The translations under genes were made by a program, and so were the position numbers. From an uncultured Oscillibacter sp. (GTDB lineage Bacteria; Bacillota; Clostridia; Oscillospirales; Oscillospiraceae): 19,684 nucleotides of DNA. Under the pieces are notes generated by a model. The model made no database searches. It was not told the DNA's origin and worked only from the letters and a program-made list of their open reading frames with translations. The stretch lies in the NCBI GenBank assembly GCA_910585245.1, contig CAJUCO010000045.1, forward strand, positions 1 to 19,684, read 5' to 3'. Of this stretch, positions 13,241 to 19,667 are shown one piece after another (the first letter of the stretch is position 1; every line of letters starts with the position of its first letter).

Positions 13241-13362
13241 CCCTCAGAACCAGAACCCCCCGCCCATTGCCGGCCAACGCCGGGTGGAGGCCCCCTTTGC
13301 CACCGGAATGGAAAGCGGCCTCTCCGGACGGCGGCAGGCGGCGGCGCGGGCGGGTTCTGCAT
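13241..13362 (+). other. GC-rich structured leader ahead of the spoIIQ-like gene
   Basis: This stretch holds GAGGCC (13287-13292) paired with GGCCTC (13317-13322), and a longer-range pair of AGAACCC...GCCC near 13250 with GGGCGGGTTCT near 13347. There is no T-run and no gene I can support. It may be the rsmI 3' end structure or a 5' leader of the downstream gene. Confidence 0.4.
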
Positions 13363-13382
13363 CATGAGGGAGGAACTCTTGC

Positions 13383-14090
13383 ATGGAAAACAAACTGAAA
13401 TCCGTCCTCAGCGGCGCGGGCTTTTACCTCCTGCTGGCCGTCTGCCTGATTGTGGCGGCGGTGAGCGGCTGGTTTTTGCTCTTTGCCAAGGACGAGCCCC
13501 CAGTGGAGGAACCCACACCTCAAGCGCCGGCCAGCGCCCCGGTACAAGACGTCTACGTCCCCCCGGAGGAACCGGAGGAGGAAGAGGTGGAAACCAGCGC
13601 CCCGGCCCCGGTGGAGGTGGAGATCGTCCCCACCATGCCGGAAGTGGAGGTGGACAGCACGCCGGTGATGGCGGAGCCCCCCCGGCTGGTGGTGGAGCCG
13701 CTGAAAGGGGAGGTGCTGATGGCCTTCTCCGTGGACCAGCTGGTCTACAGTCCCACCCTGGCGGACTGGAGAACCCATGACGGCGTGGACATTGCCGCCA
13801 CTCCCGGCACCACGGTGCTGGCGGCCACTTCCGGCGCCGTAGCCTCGGTGGAGGACCACCCGCTGATGGGAACCACCGTGACCATTGAACACGACGGGGG
13901 CTACACCACCACCTACTCCAATCTACAGGCCAAACCCACTGTGGAAGCGGGCGATCCGGTCACCGCCGGGCAGATCATCGGCGCAGTGGGAACCACCGCC
14001 GCCGCCGAAGCCGCCCAAAGTCCCCACCTACACTTCTCCGTTACCCAAAACGGGGAGGCGGTGGACCCCACCTCGTTTTTAAACAGCTAA
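13383..14090 (+). CDS. spoIIQ: SpoIIQ-like membrane-anchored M23 peptidase-domain protein
   Basis: 235 residues. One N-terminal membrane anchor (about 12-35) is followed by a long Pro/Glu/Val-rich linker (about 37-105) and a LytM/M23 domain (about 110-232). Metal ligands are complete: H132 and D136 (HDGVD), and H215/H217 (PHLHF). The segment VYSPTLADWRTHDGVDIAA strongly resembles clostridial SpoIIQ proteins. In sporulation SpoIIQ sits in the forespore membrane and binds SpoIIIAH across the intermembrane space during engulfment; B. subtilis SpoIIQ has lost a metal ligand while clostridial ones keep it. The ATG at 13383 has a GGAGGA ribosome-binding site. A sigma-F-like promoter upstream supports the call. 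A non-sporulation M23 endopeptidase is the alternative. Confidence 0.75.
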   Translation: MENKLKSVLSGAGFYLLLAVCLIVAAVSGWFLLFAKDEPPVEEPTPQAPASAPVQDVYVPPEEPEEEEVETSAPAPVEVEIVPTMPEVEVDSTPVMAEPPRLVVEPLKGEVLMAFSVDQLVYSPTLADWRTHDGVDIAATPGTTVLAATSGAVASVEDHPLMGTTVTIEHDGGYTTTYSNLQAKPTVEAGDPVTAGQIIGAVGTTAAAEAAQSPHLHFSVTQNGEAVDPTSFLNS

Positions 14091-14175
14091 ACGCCCCTTT
14101 CCCGGTGCAGGGAACCCAAACCCGCGTTTCCCCTTTGCAGTCTCCAAATTTTGGAAGCCCATTGTAAAAATAAGG

Positions 14176-14212
14176 AATCAGGCAGCTATCGGTCATAGAT
14201 AGCTGCCTGATT
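14176..14212 (-). terminator. Strong hairpin, terminator of the minus-strand hydrolase operon
   Basis: AATCAGGCAGCTATC (14176-14190) and its exact complement (14198-14212) form a 15-bp stem with a 7-nt loop. On the minus strand it is followed by CCTTATTTTTA. It lies 127 bases past the hydrolase stop. A 12-bp palindrome GGGTGGCCACCC (14311-14322) sits between. Confidence 0.65.
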
Positions 14213-14338
14213 TGCGTAAGGCCGTATTTGCTATATTTAGGAGATATCACAGAAAGCCGTTTTGCAAACCCCTTCGTCAAAATATCCCTAGCAGGCGGCA
14301 ATCCATTAACGGGTGGCCACCCAATAAATCGCCGTCTA

Positions 14339-14938
14339 TCATGCAAACCGTCTCATCCAATTGTCAAGAAATTCCATCTGTTCTTCCGTATGAAACCAGT
14401 GCTCTCCATTCTCCATGACGGTGAGTGTTGCATTGATTCGATTTGCAAAGTTAGAGATCGTTTCGTAAGACGTCAAGTTGTCCCGTTCTCCATAGAGAAT
14501 ATGCGTCGGAATTGTCCATACAACAGGGTGTTCCTTTACATAGCACAGGTATTCCCAGGAAAGCACCTCCCCAAAATCCGTTTGTATCTCTTTTTGTTTG
14601 TAAAGTTCATCTTCAGTCACATTTGCCCATGCCATCATCTCTGTAATCAGTTTTTCCATGTCCACAACAGGAGAAATCAAGTATGCTTTTTCAATTTCCT
14701 TATCCGGCAAAGCGCACATAACAAAAAAAGCTCCGATGCTGTTTGCAATTATCTCCACGGATTTGTAGCCCCGACAGGCGGAGTCAAACAGGCTTGGAAA
14801 TTCTCTTTCCGCCTCCCAGGGGGATTGTGCGGTATAGTCGAGGCCAATCACGTCGCAGCCTTTAAAGATGGAGCGATAATGTGCCGCTTCCTTTGAGCTG
14901 CCGCCTCTCCCGTGTATATATACAATTGCTCTATTCAT
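14339..14938 (-). CDS. Alpha/beta hydrolase (small esterase/lipase-like)
   Basis: 199 residues from the ATG at 14938 (MNRAIVYIHGRGGSS), chosen because a GGAGAA ribosome-binding site lies just upstream; an in-frame start at 14971 would add 11 residues. The oxyanion-hole motif is HGRGG. The nucleophile elbow is ANSIGA, a variant of GxSxG with Ser in place. The acid is in LYGERDNLT and the catalytic His in GEHWFH, near the C-terminus. This is the small, lidless alpha/beta hydrolase type; the substrate is unknown. Base composition is clearly more AT-rich than the flanks, with frequent AAA, GAA, ATA and TAT codons, which suggests transfer. It is likely downstream in an operon begun by the 57-aa membrane peptide. 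Confidence 0.85.
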   Translation of the reverse strand: MNRAIVYIHGRGGSSKEAAHYRSIFKGCDVIGLDYTAQSPWEAEREFPSLFDSACRGYKSVEIIANSIGAFFVMCALPDKEIEKAYLISPVVDMEKLITEMMAWANVTEDELYKQKEIQTDFGEVLSWEYLCYVKEHPVVWTIPTHILYGERDNLTSYETISNFANRINATLTVMENGEHWFHTEEQMEFLDNWMRRFA

Positions 14939-15089
14939 AAAATGATTCTCCGTAAATGATTGCCTTGCCAAACCAATGACCGCACAGGGTTCCGGAACAT
15001 ATCCATGTGCCTTTGTGAAAACCGCCGGAACCGTCCCATGCCGGTAACTGCCCGATGCGCATGAAATTTTTGACTGGGATATTCACCAT
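14931..15089 (-). CDS. Possible 52-residue ORF between the membrane peptide and the hydrolase
   Basis: The frame starts at an ATG (15089) that overlaps the stop of the 57-aa membrane peptide (ATGGTGA) and ends 8 bases inside the hydrolase start. It reads MVNIPVKNFMRIGQ and continues with a Gly/Trp/Cys-rich part (GTWICSGTLCGHWFG). The overlap at both ends suits a coupled gene, but I see no Shine-Dalgarno site and no family. It could be the remnant of a longer gene. Confidence 0.3.
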   Translation of the reverse strand: MVNIPVKNFMRIGQLPAWDGSGGFHKGTWICSGTLCGHWFGKAIIYGESFYE

Positions 15090-15256
15090 AAAATGTTTGC
15101 CATAATAGCAATCTCGCAAACCAATAGTACCCCCATGTTAAATATGACAATCACCTTTTTAACCTTTTTGTCTCCTTTTACCGCTGTATCTATTTGCTCT
15201 GAATATATGGCGCAGACAACGGCAACGATCAGGAGCAATATTGAAATTATTTCCAT
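15083..15256 (-). CDS. 57-residue membrane peptide
   Basis: From the ATG at 15256: MEIISILLLIVAVVCAIYS (first membrane span), a charged loop QIDTAVKGDKKVKK, then VIVIFNMGVLLVCEIAIMANILW (second span). The start is supported by a GGAGGAAAA ribosome-binding site; an in-frame ATG at 15277 lies too close to the promoter. The promoter TTGATG-N17-TATAAT is very good. It resembles small two-span hypothetical proteins of Firmicutes, and no function can be given. It heads the AT-richer minus-strand islet that ends with the hydrolase. Confidence 0.72.
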   Translation of the reverse strand: MEIISILLLIVAVVCAIYSEQIDTAVKGDKKVKKVIVIFNMGVLLVCEIAIMANILW

Positions 15257-15288
15257 TTTTCCTCCGCATCCATCCACTTATCAAGCCA

Positions 15289-15317
15289 ATTATAACACAC
15301 CGCTATGACCGCATCAA
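15289..15317 (-). promoter_or_regulatory. Promoter of the small membrane peptide/hydrolase operon
   Basis: On the minus strand TTGATG (15312-15317), 17-bp spacer, TATAAT (15289-15294), with TG before the -10 at the extended position. One of the best promoters in the window. Confidence 0.82.
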
Positions 15318-15391
15318 CCCGGTTTTGTAGACACCGCCAACGCGGCGCCCCGGCAGGCACCTTCCTCAAACGGAATCTCCGGAAGCGGGGC

Positions 15392-15420
15392 TTGCCTTTT
15401 TTCCGCTTTTATGCTATGCT
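15392..15420 (+). promoter_or_regulatory. Promoter of the TSCPD-glycosyltransferase pair
   Basis: TTGCCT (15392-15397), 17-bp spacer, TATGCT (15415-15420) with TGC as an extended -10. The RNA would begin near 15427, followed by the AAAGGAG ribosome-binding site. Confidence 0.6.
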
Positions 15421-15473
15421 ATATAGATTAAATAACTGCCCGCCCCTGGCGGCCCCAAAAAGGAGTAATCACT

Positions 15474-15731
15474 ATGAAGACTTATACCTTTCAGCCTCGC
15501 GGCGTCTGTTCCCGCGAAATGCAGGTGGACCTGGACGATCAGGGCGTCATCCAGGCGCTTCGGGTCACCGGCGGCTGCCACGGCAACCTCCAGGGCATCG
15601 CCGCCCTGGTGAAGGGTATGTCCGCTGAGGAGGCCATTCGCCGCCTGAAGGGGATCAACTGCGGTCCCAAGACCACTTCCTGCCCCGATCAGCTGGCCCT
15701 GGGCCTGGAGCAGGCCCTGTCCCAGAACTGA
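15474..15731 (+). CDS. TSCPD domain protein (TIGR03905 type)
   Basis: 85 residues. The pattern YTFQPRGVCSREMQVDLDDQGVIQALRVTGGCHGNLQGIAALVKGM, then RLKGINCGPKTTSCPDQLALGL, matches the small clostridial proteins that consist only of the TSCPD domain, otherwise found at the C-terminus of some ribonucleotide reductases. The four Cys (in GVCSRE, GGCHGN, INCG and TSCPD) could bind metal; the function is unknown. The ribosome-binding site AAAGGAG precedes the ATG. The glycosyltransferase gene starts 17 bases after the stop, so they are likely co-transcribed, though a shared function is not obvious. Confidence 0.88.
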   Translation: MKTYTFQPRGVCSREMQVDLDDQGVIQALRVTGGCHGNLQGIAALVKGMSAEEAIRRLKGINCGPKTTSCPDQLALGLEQALSQN

Positions 15732-15748
15732 GAGGACCGGCGAGGGGT

Positions 15749-16879
15749 ATGAAAATCGTATTGGTCATCGACCAGTTCGACGACGCCAACAACGGCACCA
15801 CCATTAGCGCCCGCCGGTTTGCCACCGCCTTGAAAGAACACGGCAACGAGGTCCGGGTCATCGCCACCGGTAAACCCACGGACTATAAATACGCCGTGCG
15901 GCAAATGAAGTTTCTCCCCATTGTGGAGCACCTCATCACCAGCCAGGGGATGCGTCTGGCCATTCCCAACAAGCACGTCTTTGAAAAAGCGGCGGCCTGG
16001 GCCGACGTGGTACATTTCATGATGCCCTCCCCCTTGTCCATTATGGGCCTGAAGCACGTGGAGCGCCTGGGCATCCCCCACACGGCGGCCTTCCACTGCC
16101 AACCGGAGAACATCACCTTCACCCTTCACCTGGGCAACAGCAAGCGGGTGAACGATTTTGTCTATGTGAAATTTCGGGACACCTTTTTCAACCGCTTCAC
16201 CCACATCCACTGCCCCAGCAACATGATCGCAAACCAGCTCCGTCAACACGGCTACACCGCCCAGCTCCACGTCATCTCCAACGGCATCAGTCCCCAGTAC
16301 ACCTATGGGCGAAGCCCCCAGGAGGACTGGATGCGGGGAAAGTTCAACGTGTTGATGGTGGGCCGCTACGCCGGGGAAAAGCGGCAGGACGTGCTCATTG
16401 ACGCCTGCCTCCAGTGCCGCCACAAGGACGCCATCCAGGTTATCCTGGCGGGAAAGGGCCCCCTGGAGAAAAAATACCGGCATCTGGCGGAGAAGCTGCC
16501 AAACCCCATTGTGATGGAGTTCTACGAGCCCAGCCGCCTCCTAGAAATTCTCCATATGGCGGACCTGTACGTCCACACCTCTGACGCGGAGATTGAAGCC
16601 ATGAGCTGTATGGAGGCCTTTGCCTGCGGCTTGGTGCCCGTCATCGCGGACTCTCCCCGGTCCGCCACACCCCAGTTCGCCCTGGATGAGAGAAGCCTGT
16701 TCCCCGCCGGGGACGCCGGTGCGCTTGCGGAGAAGATCGACTGGTGGTTTGAGCATCCCAAGGAGCGGGAGGATATGGGAAGGCGTTACGCCAAGCACGC
16801 GGGGCGATACGCGCTGGACCGCTCCATTGGGCAGACGGAAGAGATGTTTCAAATGGCCATCCGGGAACAGAAGGCCTGA
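15749..16879 (+). CDS. Family 4 glycosyltransferase (GT-B fold)
   Basis: 376 residues. The N-terminal Rossmann domain begins MKIVLVIDQFDDANNGTTIS with the early Gly-rich acceptor loop, then HVFEKAAAWADVVHF. The C-terminal donor domain has NVLMVGRYAGEKRQDVLIDA, ILAGKGPL, YEPSRLLEILHMADLYVHTS and the EX7E catalytic pair E281/E289 (AEIEAMSCMEAFACG). These are GT4 retaining-transferase hallmarks, like diacylglycerol glucosyltransferases, so a membrane glycolipid product is plausible but not shown. There is no membrane span; peripheral attachment is likely. The start at 15749 has a GAGGGG-type ribosome-binding site. It follows the TSCPD gene by 17 bp and is terminated by the hairpin at 17068-17097. 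Confidence 0.9.
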   Translation: MKIVLVIDQFDDANNGTTISARRFATALKEHGNEVRVIATGKPTDYKYAVRQMKFLPIVEHLITSQGMRLAIPNKHVFEKAAAWADVVHFMMPSPLSIMGLKHVERLGIPHTAAFHCQPENITFTLHLGNSKRVNDFVYVKFRDTFFNRFTHIHCPSNMIANQLRQHGYTAQLHVISNGISPQYTYGRSPQEDWMRGKFNVLMVGRYAGEKRQDVLIDACLQCRHKDAIQVILAGKGPLEKKYRHLAEKLPNPIVMEFYEPSRLLEILHMADLYVHTSDAEIEAMSCMEAFACGLVPVIADSPRSATPQFALDERSLFPAGDAGALAEKIDWWFEHPKEREDMGRRYAKHAGRYALDRSIGQTEEMFQMAIREQKA

Positions 16880-17067
16880 TCAAGGCCTCCTCACAAAAAA
16901 GGACGCCCCGGTAAACAAGCAGACTACTCCCCCTAGCGCGGAAAAATTGCCCGCCCTGATTGCCGGGGTATTGCCGCCGTGAAACCCGCCCGAGAACGCC
17001 TGCCTGCGTTCGCCTTGCCCAGAAAACGCGTCTACAGGTAAATAAGTTTCCGTCCCTGGTTTTCCAG

Positions 17068-17097
17068 AAGGGCCGCTGTCACCAGCGGCCCTTTTTT
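17068..17097 (+). terminator. Rho-independent terminator
   Basis: AAGGGCCGCTG (17068-17078) and CAGCGGCCCTT (17083-17093) form an 11-bp stem with a 4-nt loop and six T (17092-17097). It ends the glycosyltransferase transcript. The 188 bases between the gene and this hairpin hold no gene that I can support. Confidence 0.9.
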
Positions 17098-17134
17098 CGC
17101 GTATACTGAACCAGCAACAAAGGAGGAATGCACC

Positions 17135-18034
17135 ATGGCATATTCCGACCGGGAGCTGCTGGCGCGCCTAATCGAGTGCGAGGCGGGTGGCGAGGGAGAA
17201 ACCGGCATGAAGGCCGTGGCAGGGGTGGTGATGAACCGGGTCCATGCCCGGGGCGGCGAATACGCCCGGGTGGGCCAGGGCAGCATTCGCAATATCATCT
17301 TCCAGCCATACCAATTCGTCTGTGCCAGCGAGACGGAGGGAGGCGCCTACAACCCCCAGAACATATACAATATGCGGCCTGAACAAATCCATTATGACAT
17401 CGCCGACTGGGCCATCGCCGGAAACCGTCTGCCGGATGTGGCGGAGTCCCTGTGGTTTTATAACCCCTTCGGGCCCGACTGCCGGTCTTTCTTCCCCACC
17501 GGCGTGGGCTACTGGCAAACCCGAATTGGCGACCACTGTTTTTATAATCCTACAGATACGTATATATTATGTAATACAAATGGCATAAAATTACCACCTC
17601 AAAGTATACTCAATATGCCGATCAGGAAAAACACATATTTTGTCAATCAAGATCATCCAAAATTCCCGTTTTTCTTCTTGTGTAAGCTCTTGATAGGCGT
17701 CCTTCCATTTCCATCCCAAAACTTTGTCTTGCGCGCTGAAATCAGGGATTTCTACTTCTTTTGCCTCATTTTCCAATTCCGCTATCCTTCGGTTGTTCTC
17801 CTCGCACCCCTTTTTGCACTCCTCCAAGGAGACCAATTCGTTCAAATACAGATCCATCAGCCGCTTGTTTTTTGCTTTCAAAGAGGCAATTGCAGTCCGG
17901 TAATCCTTCCTGCCTCGTTCCGCTTTTTGCTTCTCCACCTGGATTTTATATGCCTTCATGCGTTCGTCAATTGTATCAATCAAATATTGCTCAAGGATTC
18001 CCTCGCTTATATTCGTTTTATTCGCACAGCCTGA
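17135..18034 (+). CDS. CwlJ/SleB-like cell wall hydrolase with its C-terminus overrun into an integrated element
   Basis: The first 140 or so residues (to about 17555) are a Hydrolase_2 domain: LLARLIECEAGGEGETGMKAVAGVVMNRVHA with the predicted catalytic Glu, IIFQPYQF, SLWFYNP and a late DHCFYNPT motif. No signal peptide is present and the native domain length (about 142) equals B. subtilis CwlJ, a spore cortex-lytic enzyme of germination. After CFYNPTDTY the frame enters AT-rich foreign DNA and runs another 150 codons antisense to a recombinase before a stop at 18032-18034. The native last few codons are therefore replaced, consistent with element integration at the gene's 3' end. The start at 17135 has an AAGGAGG ribosome-binding site. 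The fused tail has no meaning as a protein and may destabilise the product. Confidence 0.75.
   Translation: MAYSDRELLARLIECEAGGEGETGMKAVAGVVMNRVHARGGEYARVGQGSIRNIIFQPYQFVCASETEGGAYNPQNIYNMRPEQIHYDIADWAIAGNRLPDVAESLWFYNPFGPDCRSFFPTGVGYWQTRIGDHCFYNPTDTYILCNTNGIKLPPQSILNMPIRKNTYFVNQDHPKFPFFFLCKLLIGVLPFPSQNFVLRAEIRDFYFFCLIFQFRYPSVVLLAPLFALLQGDQFVQIQIHQPLVFCFQRGNCSPVILPASFRFLLLHLDFICLHAFVNCINQILLKDSLAYIRFIRTA
17540..17590. other. Left junction (attL candidate) of an integrated element
   Basis: Base composition drops abruptly from GC-rich host coding sequence to AT-rich DNA within the last codons of the CwlJ-like gene, and the recombinase gene ends at 17591, just inside. A recombinase beside its attachment site is the standard arrangement. 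The exact crossover dinucleotide cannot be fixed without the other junction. Confidence 0.55.
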
Positions 18035-18952
18035 CCGTTTGATGTAATGTCCAGGGCAATTGTAATAAGGCGTCTTGCCCCGTGTCTGCTTCCGCCCGCC
18101 CATACGGAAGCCGCAGTCCCCGCACAAAACCAGCCCAGAGAAGATATAGACACGGTTCTCCGCAGACTTCCTGGTAACCTTGTGCCGCATCCCTTGAATC
18201 TTTTCAAATTCTGCCTGGCTTATATAAGGCGGCGACATGCCGTCTACTCCGTAGTAATGGCCATAGTAAACAGGGCTTTTTAACATTTTGCTGGCAAGCT
18301 GGTATTCAATTCTTTTCCCGTGCTCCAGGGCCTCCCGCTGAGCCGCCGAGATAGAGCCGCACGCCAGAAACTTCCGGAAAAAAGCCGCCACGGCGGCCTC
18401 CGCTTCCGGGTCCTTTACCAATTTTTTCCCATCCAGCTTGTACCCGGTAGGCGTGTTGCCGGTCAGCGGTTCAAGGCGCTGGCGTTTGGTTTCAAAAACT
18501 GCCTTAATTCGCTCGCTGGTTCTGTCCGCCTCATCTTGAGCCACAGAAAGCATAATGTTGATCTTTAGCCGCCCAGAGGCCGTGGAGGTATCATAATCCT
18601 CTTGGATGGTCCTCCAGTCTACACGGCACTGTTCCAACACTTCCTGGACCTTATAGTATTCCGCGATGTTGCGAAACCAGCGGTCCAATTTTGTGAAGAT
18701 TACCAGGTCTCCTTTCCCAGATCGCGCGTCAGTCAGCAATCTTTGCAGAGCGGGCCGCTTGGACGCCGGTTTTCTTGCGGAGATTCCAGCATCCGTGTAA
18801 ACGCCGACCAGCGTGTGCCCGTTTCCCTTGACCCATGATTCCAGCGCGGCGGTCTGGGCGTCAATGGACAGCCCGTGGATTGCCTGCTCTTCGGTGCTGA
18901 CCTAAACCCGGACGTATACGAAAACCCGTTTTGTAGTTCTGATTTCTTCCAT
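17591..18952 (-). pseudogene. Large serine recombinase with in-frame amber stop before the catalytic Ser
   Basis: From the ATG at 18952 the frame is 453 codons plus stop. It begins MEEIRTTKRVFVYVRV, then an amber codon (TAG, 18902-18904, codon 17), then VSTEEQAIHGLSIDAQ. The normal family motif is YxRVSTEEQ, so a 6-base insertion splits it just ahead of the catalytic Ser. The rest is complete: resolvase catalytic domain (IFTKLDRWFRN, SVAQDEADRTSERIK), recombinase domain (GYKLDGKKLVKDPEAEAAV), zinc ribbon (CGDCGF...YNCPG...GCAN), coiled coil and C-terminal tail. The first start after the stop (TTG at 18739) would lack the Ser. It probably integrated this element and is now inactive unless the stop is read through or is a sequencing error. 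Confidence 0.85.
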
Positions 18953-18977
18953 CCGCTGATCATCCCCTCTCATGTGG

Positions 18978-19006
18978 CCCGGCGCTCATAAAAGCGCCGG
19001 GCTTTT
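18978..19006 (+). terminator. Hairpin between the XRE gene and the recombinase gene
   Basis: CCCGGCGCT (18978-18986) and AGCGCCGGG (18993-19001) form a 9-bp stem followed by CTTTT on the plus strand. On the minus strand, the direction of both flanking genes, no T-run follows, so it may act as an attenuator between them. Confidence 0.55.
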
Positions 19007-19009
19007 GCG

Positions 19010-19240
19010 TTAATCATTGTTGGATTCATATTCTATGACATATTTTCCGGGATTGCTTTCAACCATTGTTAATTTTAATCCTAATACCTTACAAATGTTT
19101 TCCAGTTCTTGGGCTGAAAAATTATCCCGCCTTAGCTTATTTCCGAGATTTTGCCTGTTCGTTCCTAACGCTTCTGCTAATTGCATTTGCGTCATTCCAA
19201 TATCTTTTAGGCGTTCCCGGATTGCAGATGATGCTGACAT
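19010..19240 (-). CDS. XRE-family regulator of the mobile element
   Basis: 76 residues: SAIRERLKDIGMTQMQLAEALGTNRQNLGNKLRRDNFSAQELENICKVLGLKLTMVE, a complete Cro/CI-type HTH with recognition helix around NRQNLGNKL, and a short acidic C-terminus. A strong GAGGGGGTGG ribosome-binding site precedes the ATG at 19240. It is AT-rich like the rest of the element and is probably the element's repressor, acting on the TGTACA repeats in the adjacent control region. The promoter TTGTCT-N17-TATGAT is nearby. Confidence 0.88.
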   Translation of the reverse strand: MSASSAIRERLKDIGMTQMQLAEALGTNRQNLGNKLRRDNFSAQELENICKVLGLKLTMVESNPGKYVIEYESNND

Positions 19241-19262
19241 TTAAAGCCACCCCCTCACCAAT

Positions 19263-19291
19263 ATCATATCACACTGCCGTAAACCAGACAA
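19263..19291 (-). promoter_or_regulatory. Promoter of the element XRE gene
   Basis: On the minus strand TTGTCT (19286-19291), 17-bp spacer, TATGAT (19263-19268) preceded by TGA (extended -10). A TGTACA site (19292-19297) abuts the -35. Confidence 0.65.
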
Positions 19292-19367
19292 TGTACAAAA
19301 TGCACTAAATATATGTAAATATTTTAGTGTACATAGCAATAGACAGAGTAAACCAAATAGTGTACAA
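19279..19367. repeat. Operator array: GTAAACCA...TGTACAA direct repeats
   Basis: Two 20-bp copies, 19279-19298 and 19348-19367, match at 17 of 20 positions and each ends in TGTACAA. A third TGTACA lies at 19328-19333, and an imperfect inverted repeat, CACTAAATAT/ATATTTTAGTG (19303-19329), lies in the middle. They flank two divergent promoters and are likely regulator binding sites. Confidence 0.65.
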
Positions 19368-19368
19368 T
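19340..19368 (+). promoter_or_regulatory. Divergent plus-strand promoter of the element
   Basis: TAGACA (19340-19345), 17-bp spacer, TACAAT (19363-19368); the second TGTACA site overlaps the -10. The RNA would run through about 210 bases (19370-19580) in which I see no supported gene, then into the small gene at 19581. Confidence 0.6.
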
Positions 19369-19580
19369 ACAACCATAGCAAATCACCGAGCCGCCCCGGC
19401 AGAGTTGAAGGCGCGGGACGGACTCACCCAGACAACTGAATAACCAGACAGAATACCTGCTGGATGGAGAAGTTACGCATTTGCGAGCCAAGTTCAGTAT
19501 AGAGCCGCCAAGGCCGGAACCGGGTACAGGGGTGGAATTTCTGACAACTGGAATGTATAATTGTAGTAGGAGGTGTTTTT

Positions 19581-19667
19581 ATGGGAAAAGTTGTTGATTT
19601 GACAGGAGCGAGATTCGGACGCTGGACCGTCCTAGGGTCTGTTCACACAAGCAAAGATATGCTATAA
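19581..19667 (+). pseudogene. 5' fragment of a phage-type AP2/HNH-like gene, truncated by an insertion
   Basis: A strong AGGAGGT ribosome-binding site precedes MGKVVDLTGARFGRWTVLG, which closely resembles the N-terminus of AP2/HNH homing-endonuclease-like proteins of phages and integrative elements (the usual opening is MGKVxDLTGQRFGRLTV). After VLG the sequence changes to GSVHTSKDML and stops, because foreign DNA begins near 19635. The intact gene would be much longer. Whether the 3' part survives beyond the window is unknown. Confidence 0.55.

Noticed and set aside
16880..17034. Short decayed gene after the glycosyltransferase (frame with NKQTTPPSAEKLPAL)
   Set aside because: No start codon at the ribosome-binding-site-like sequence and only about 23 codons; not enough to call.
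18733..18963. Separate 76-codon minus-strand gene ahead of the recombinase
   Set aside because: It is another phase over the recombinase N-terminus; the true frame gives the resolvase motif with an amber stop.
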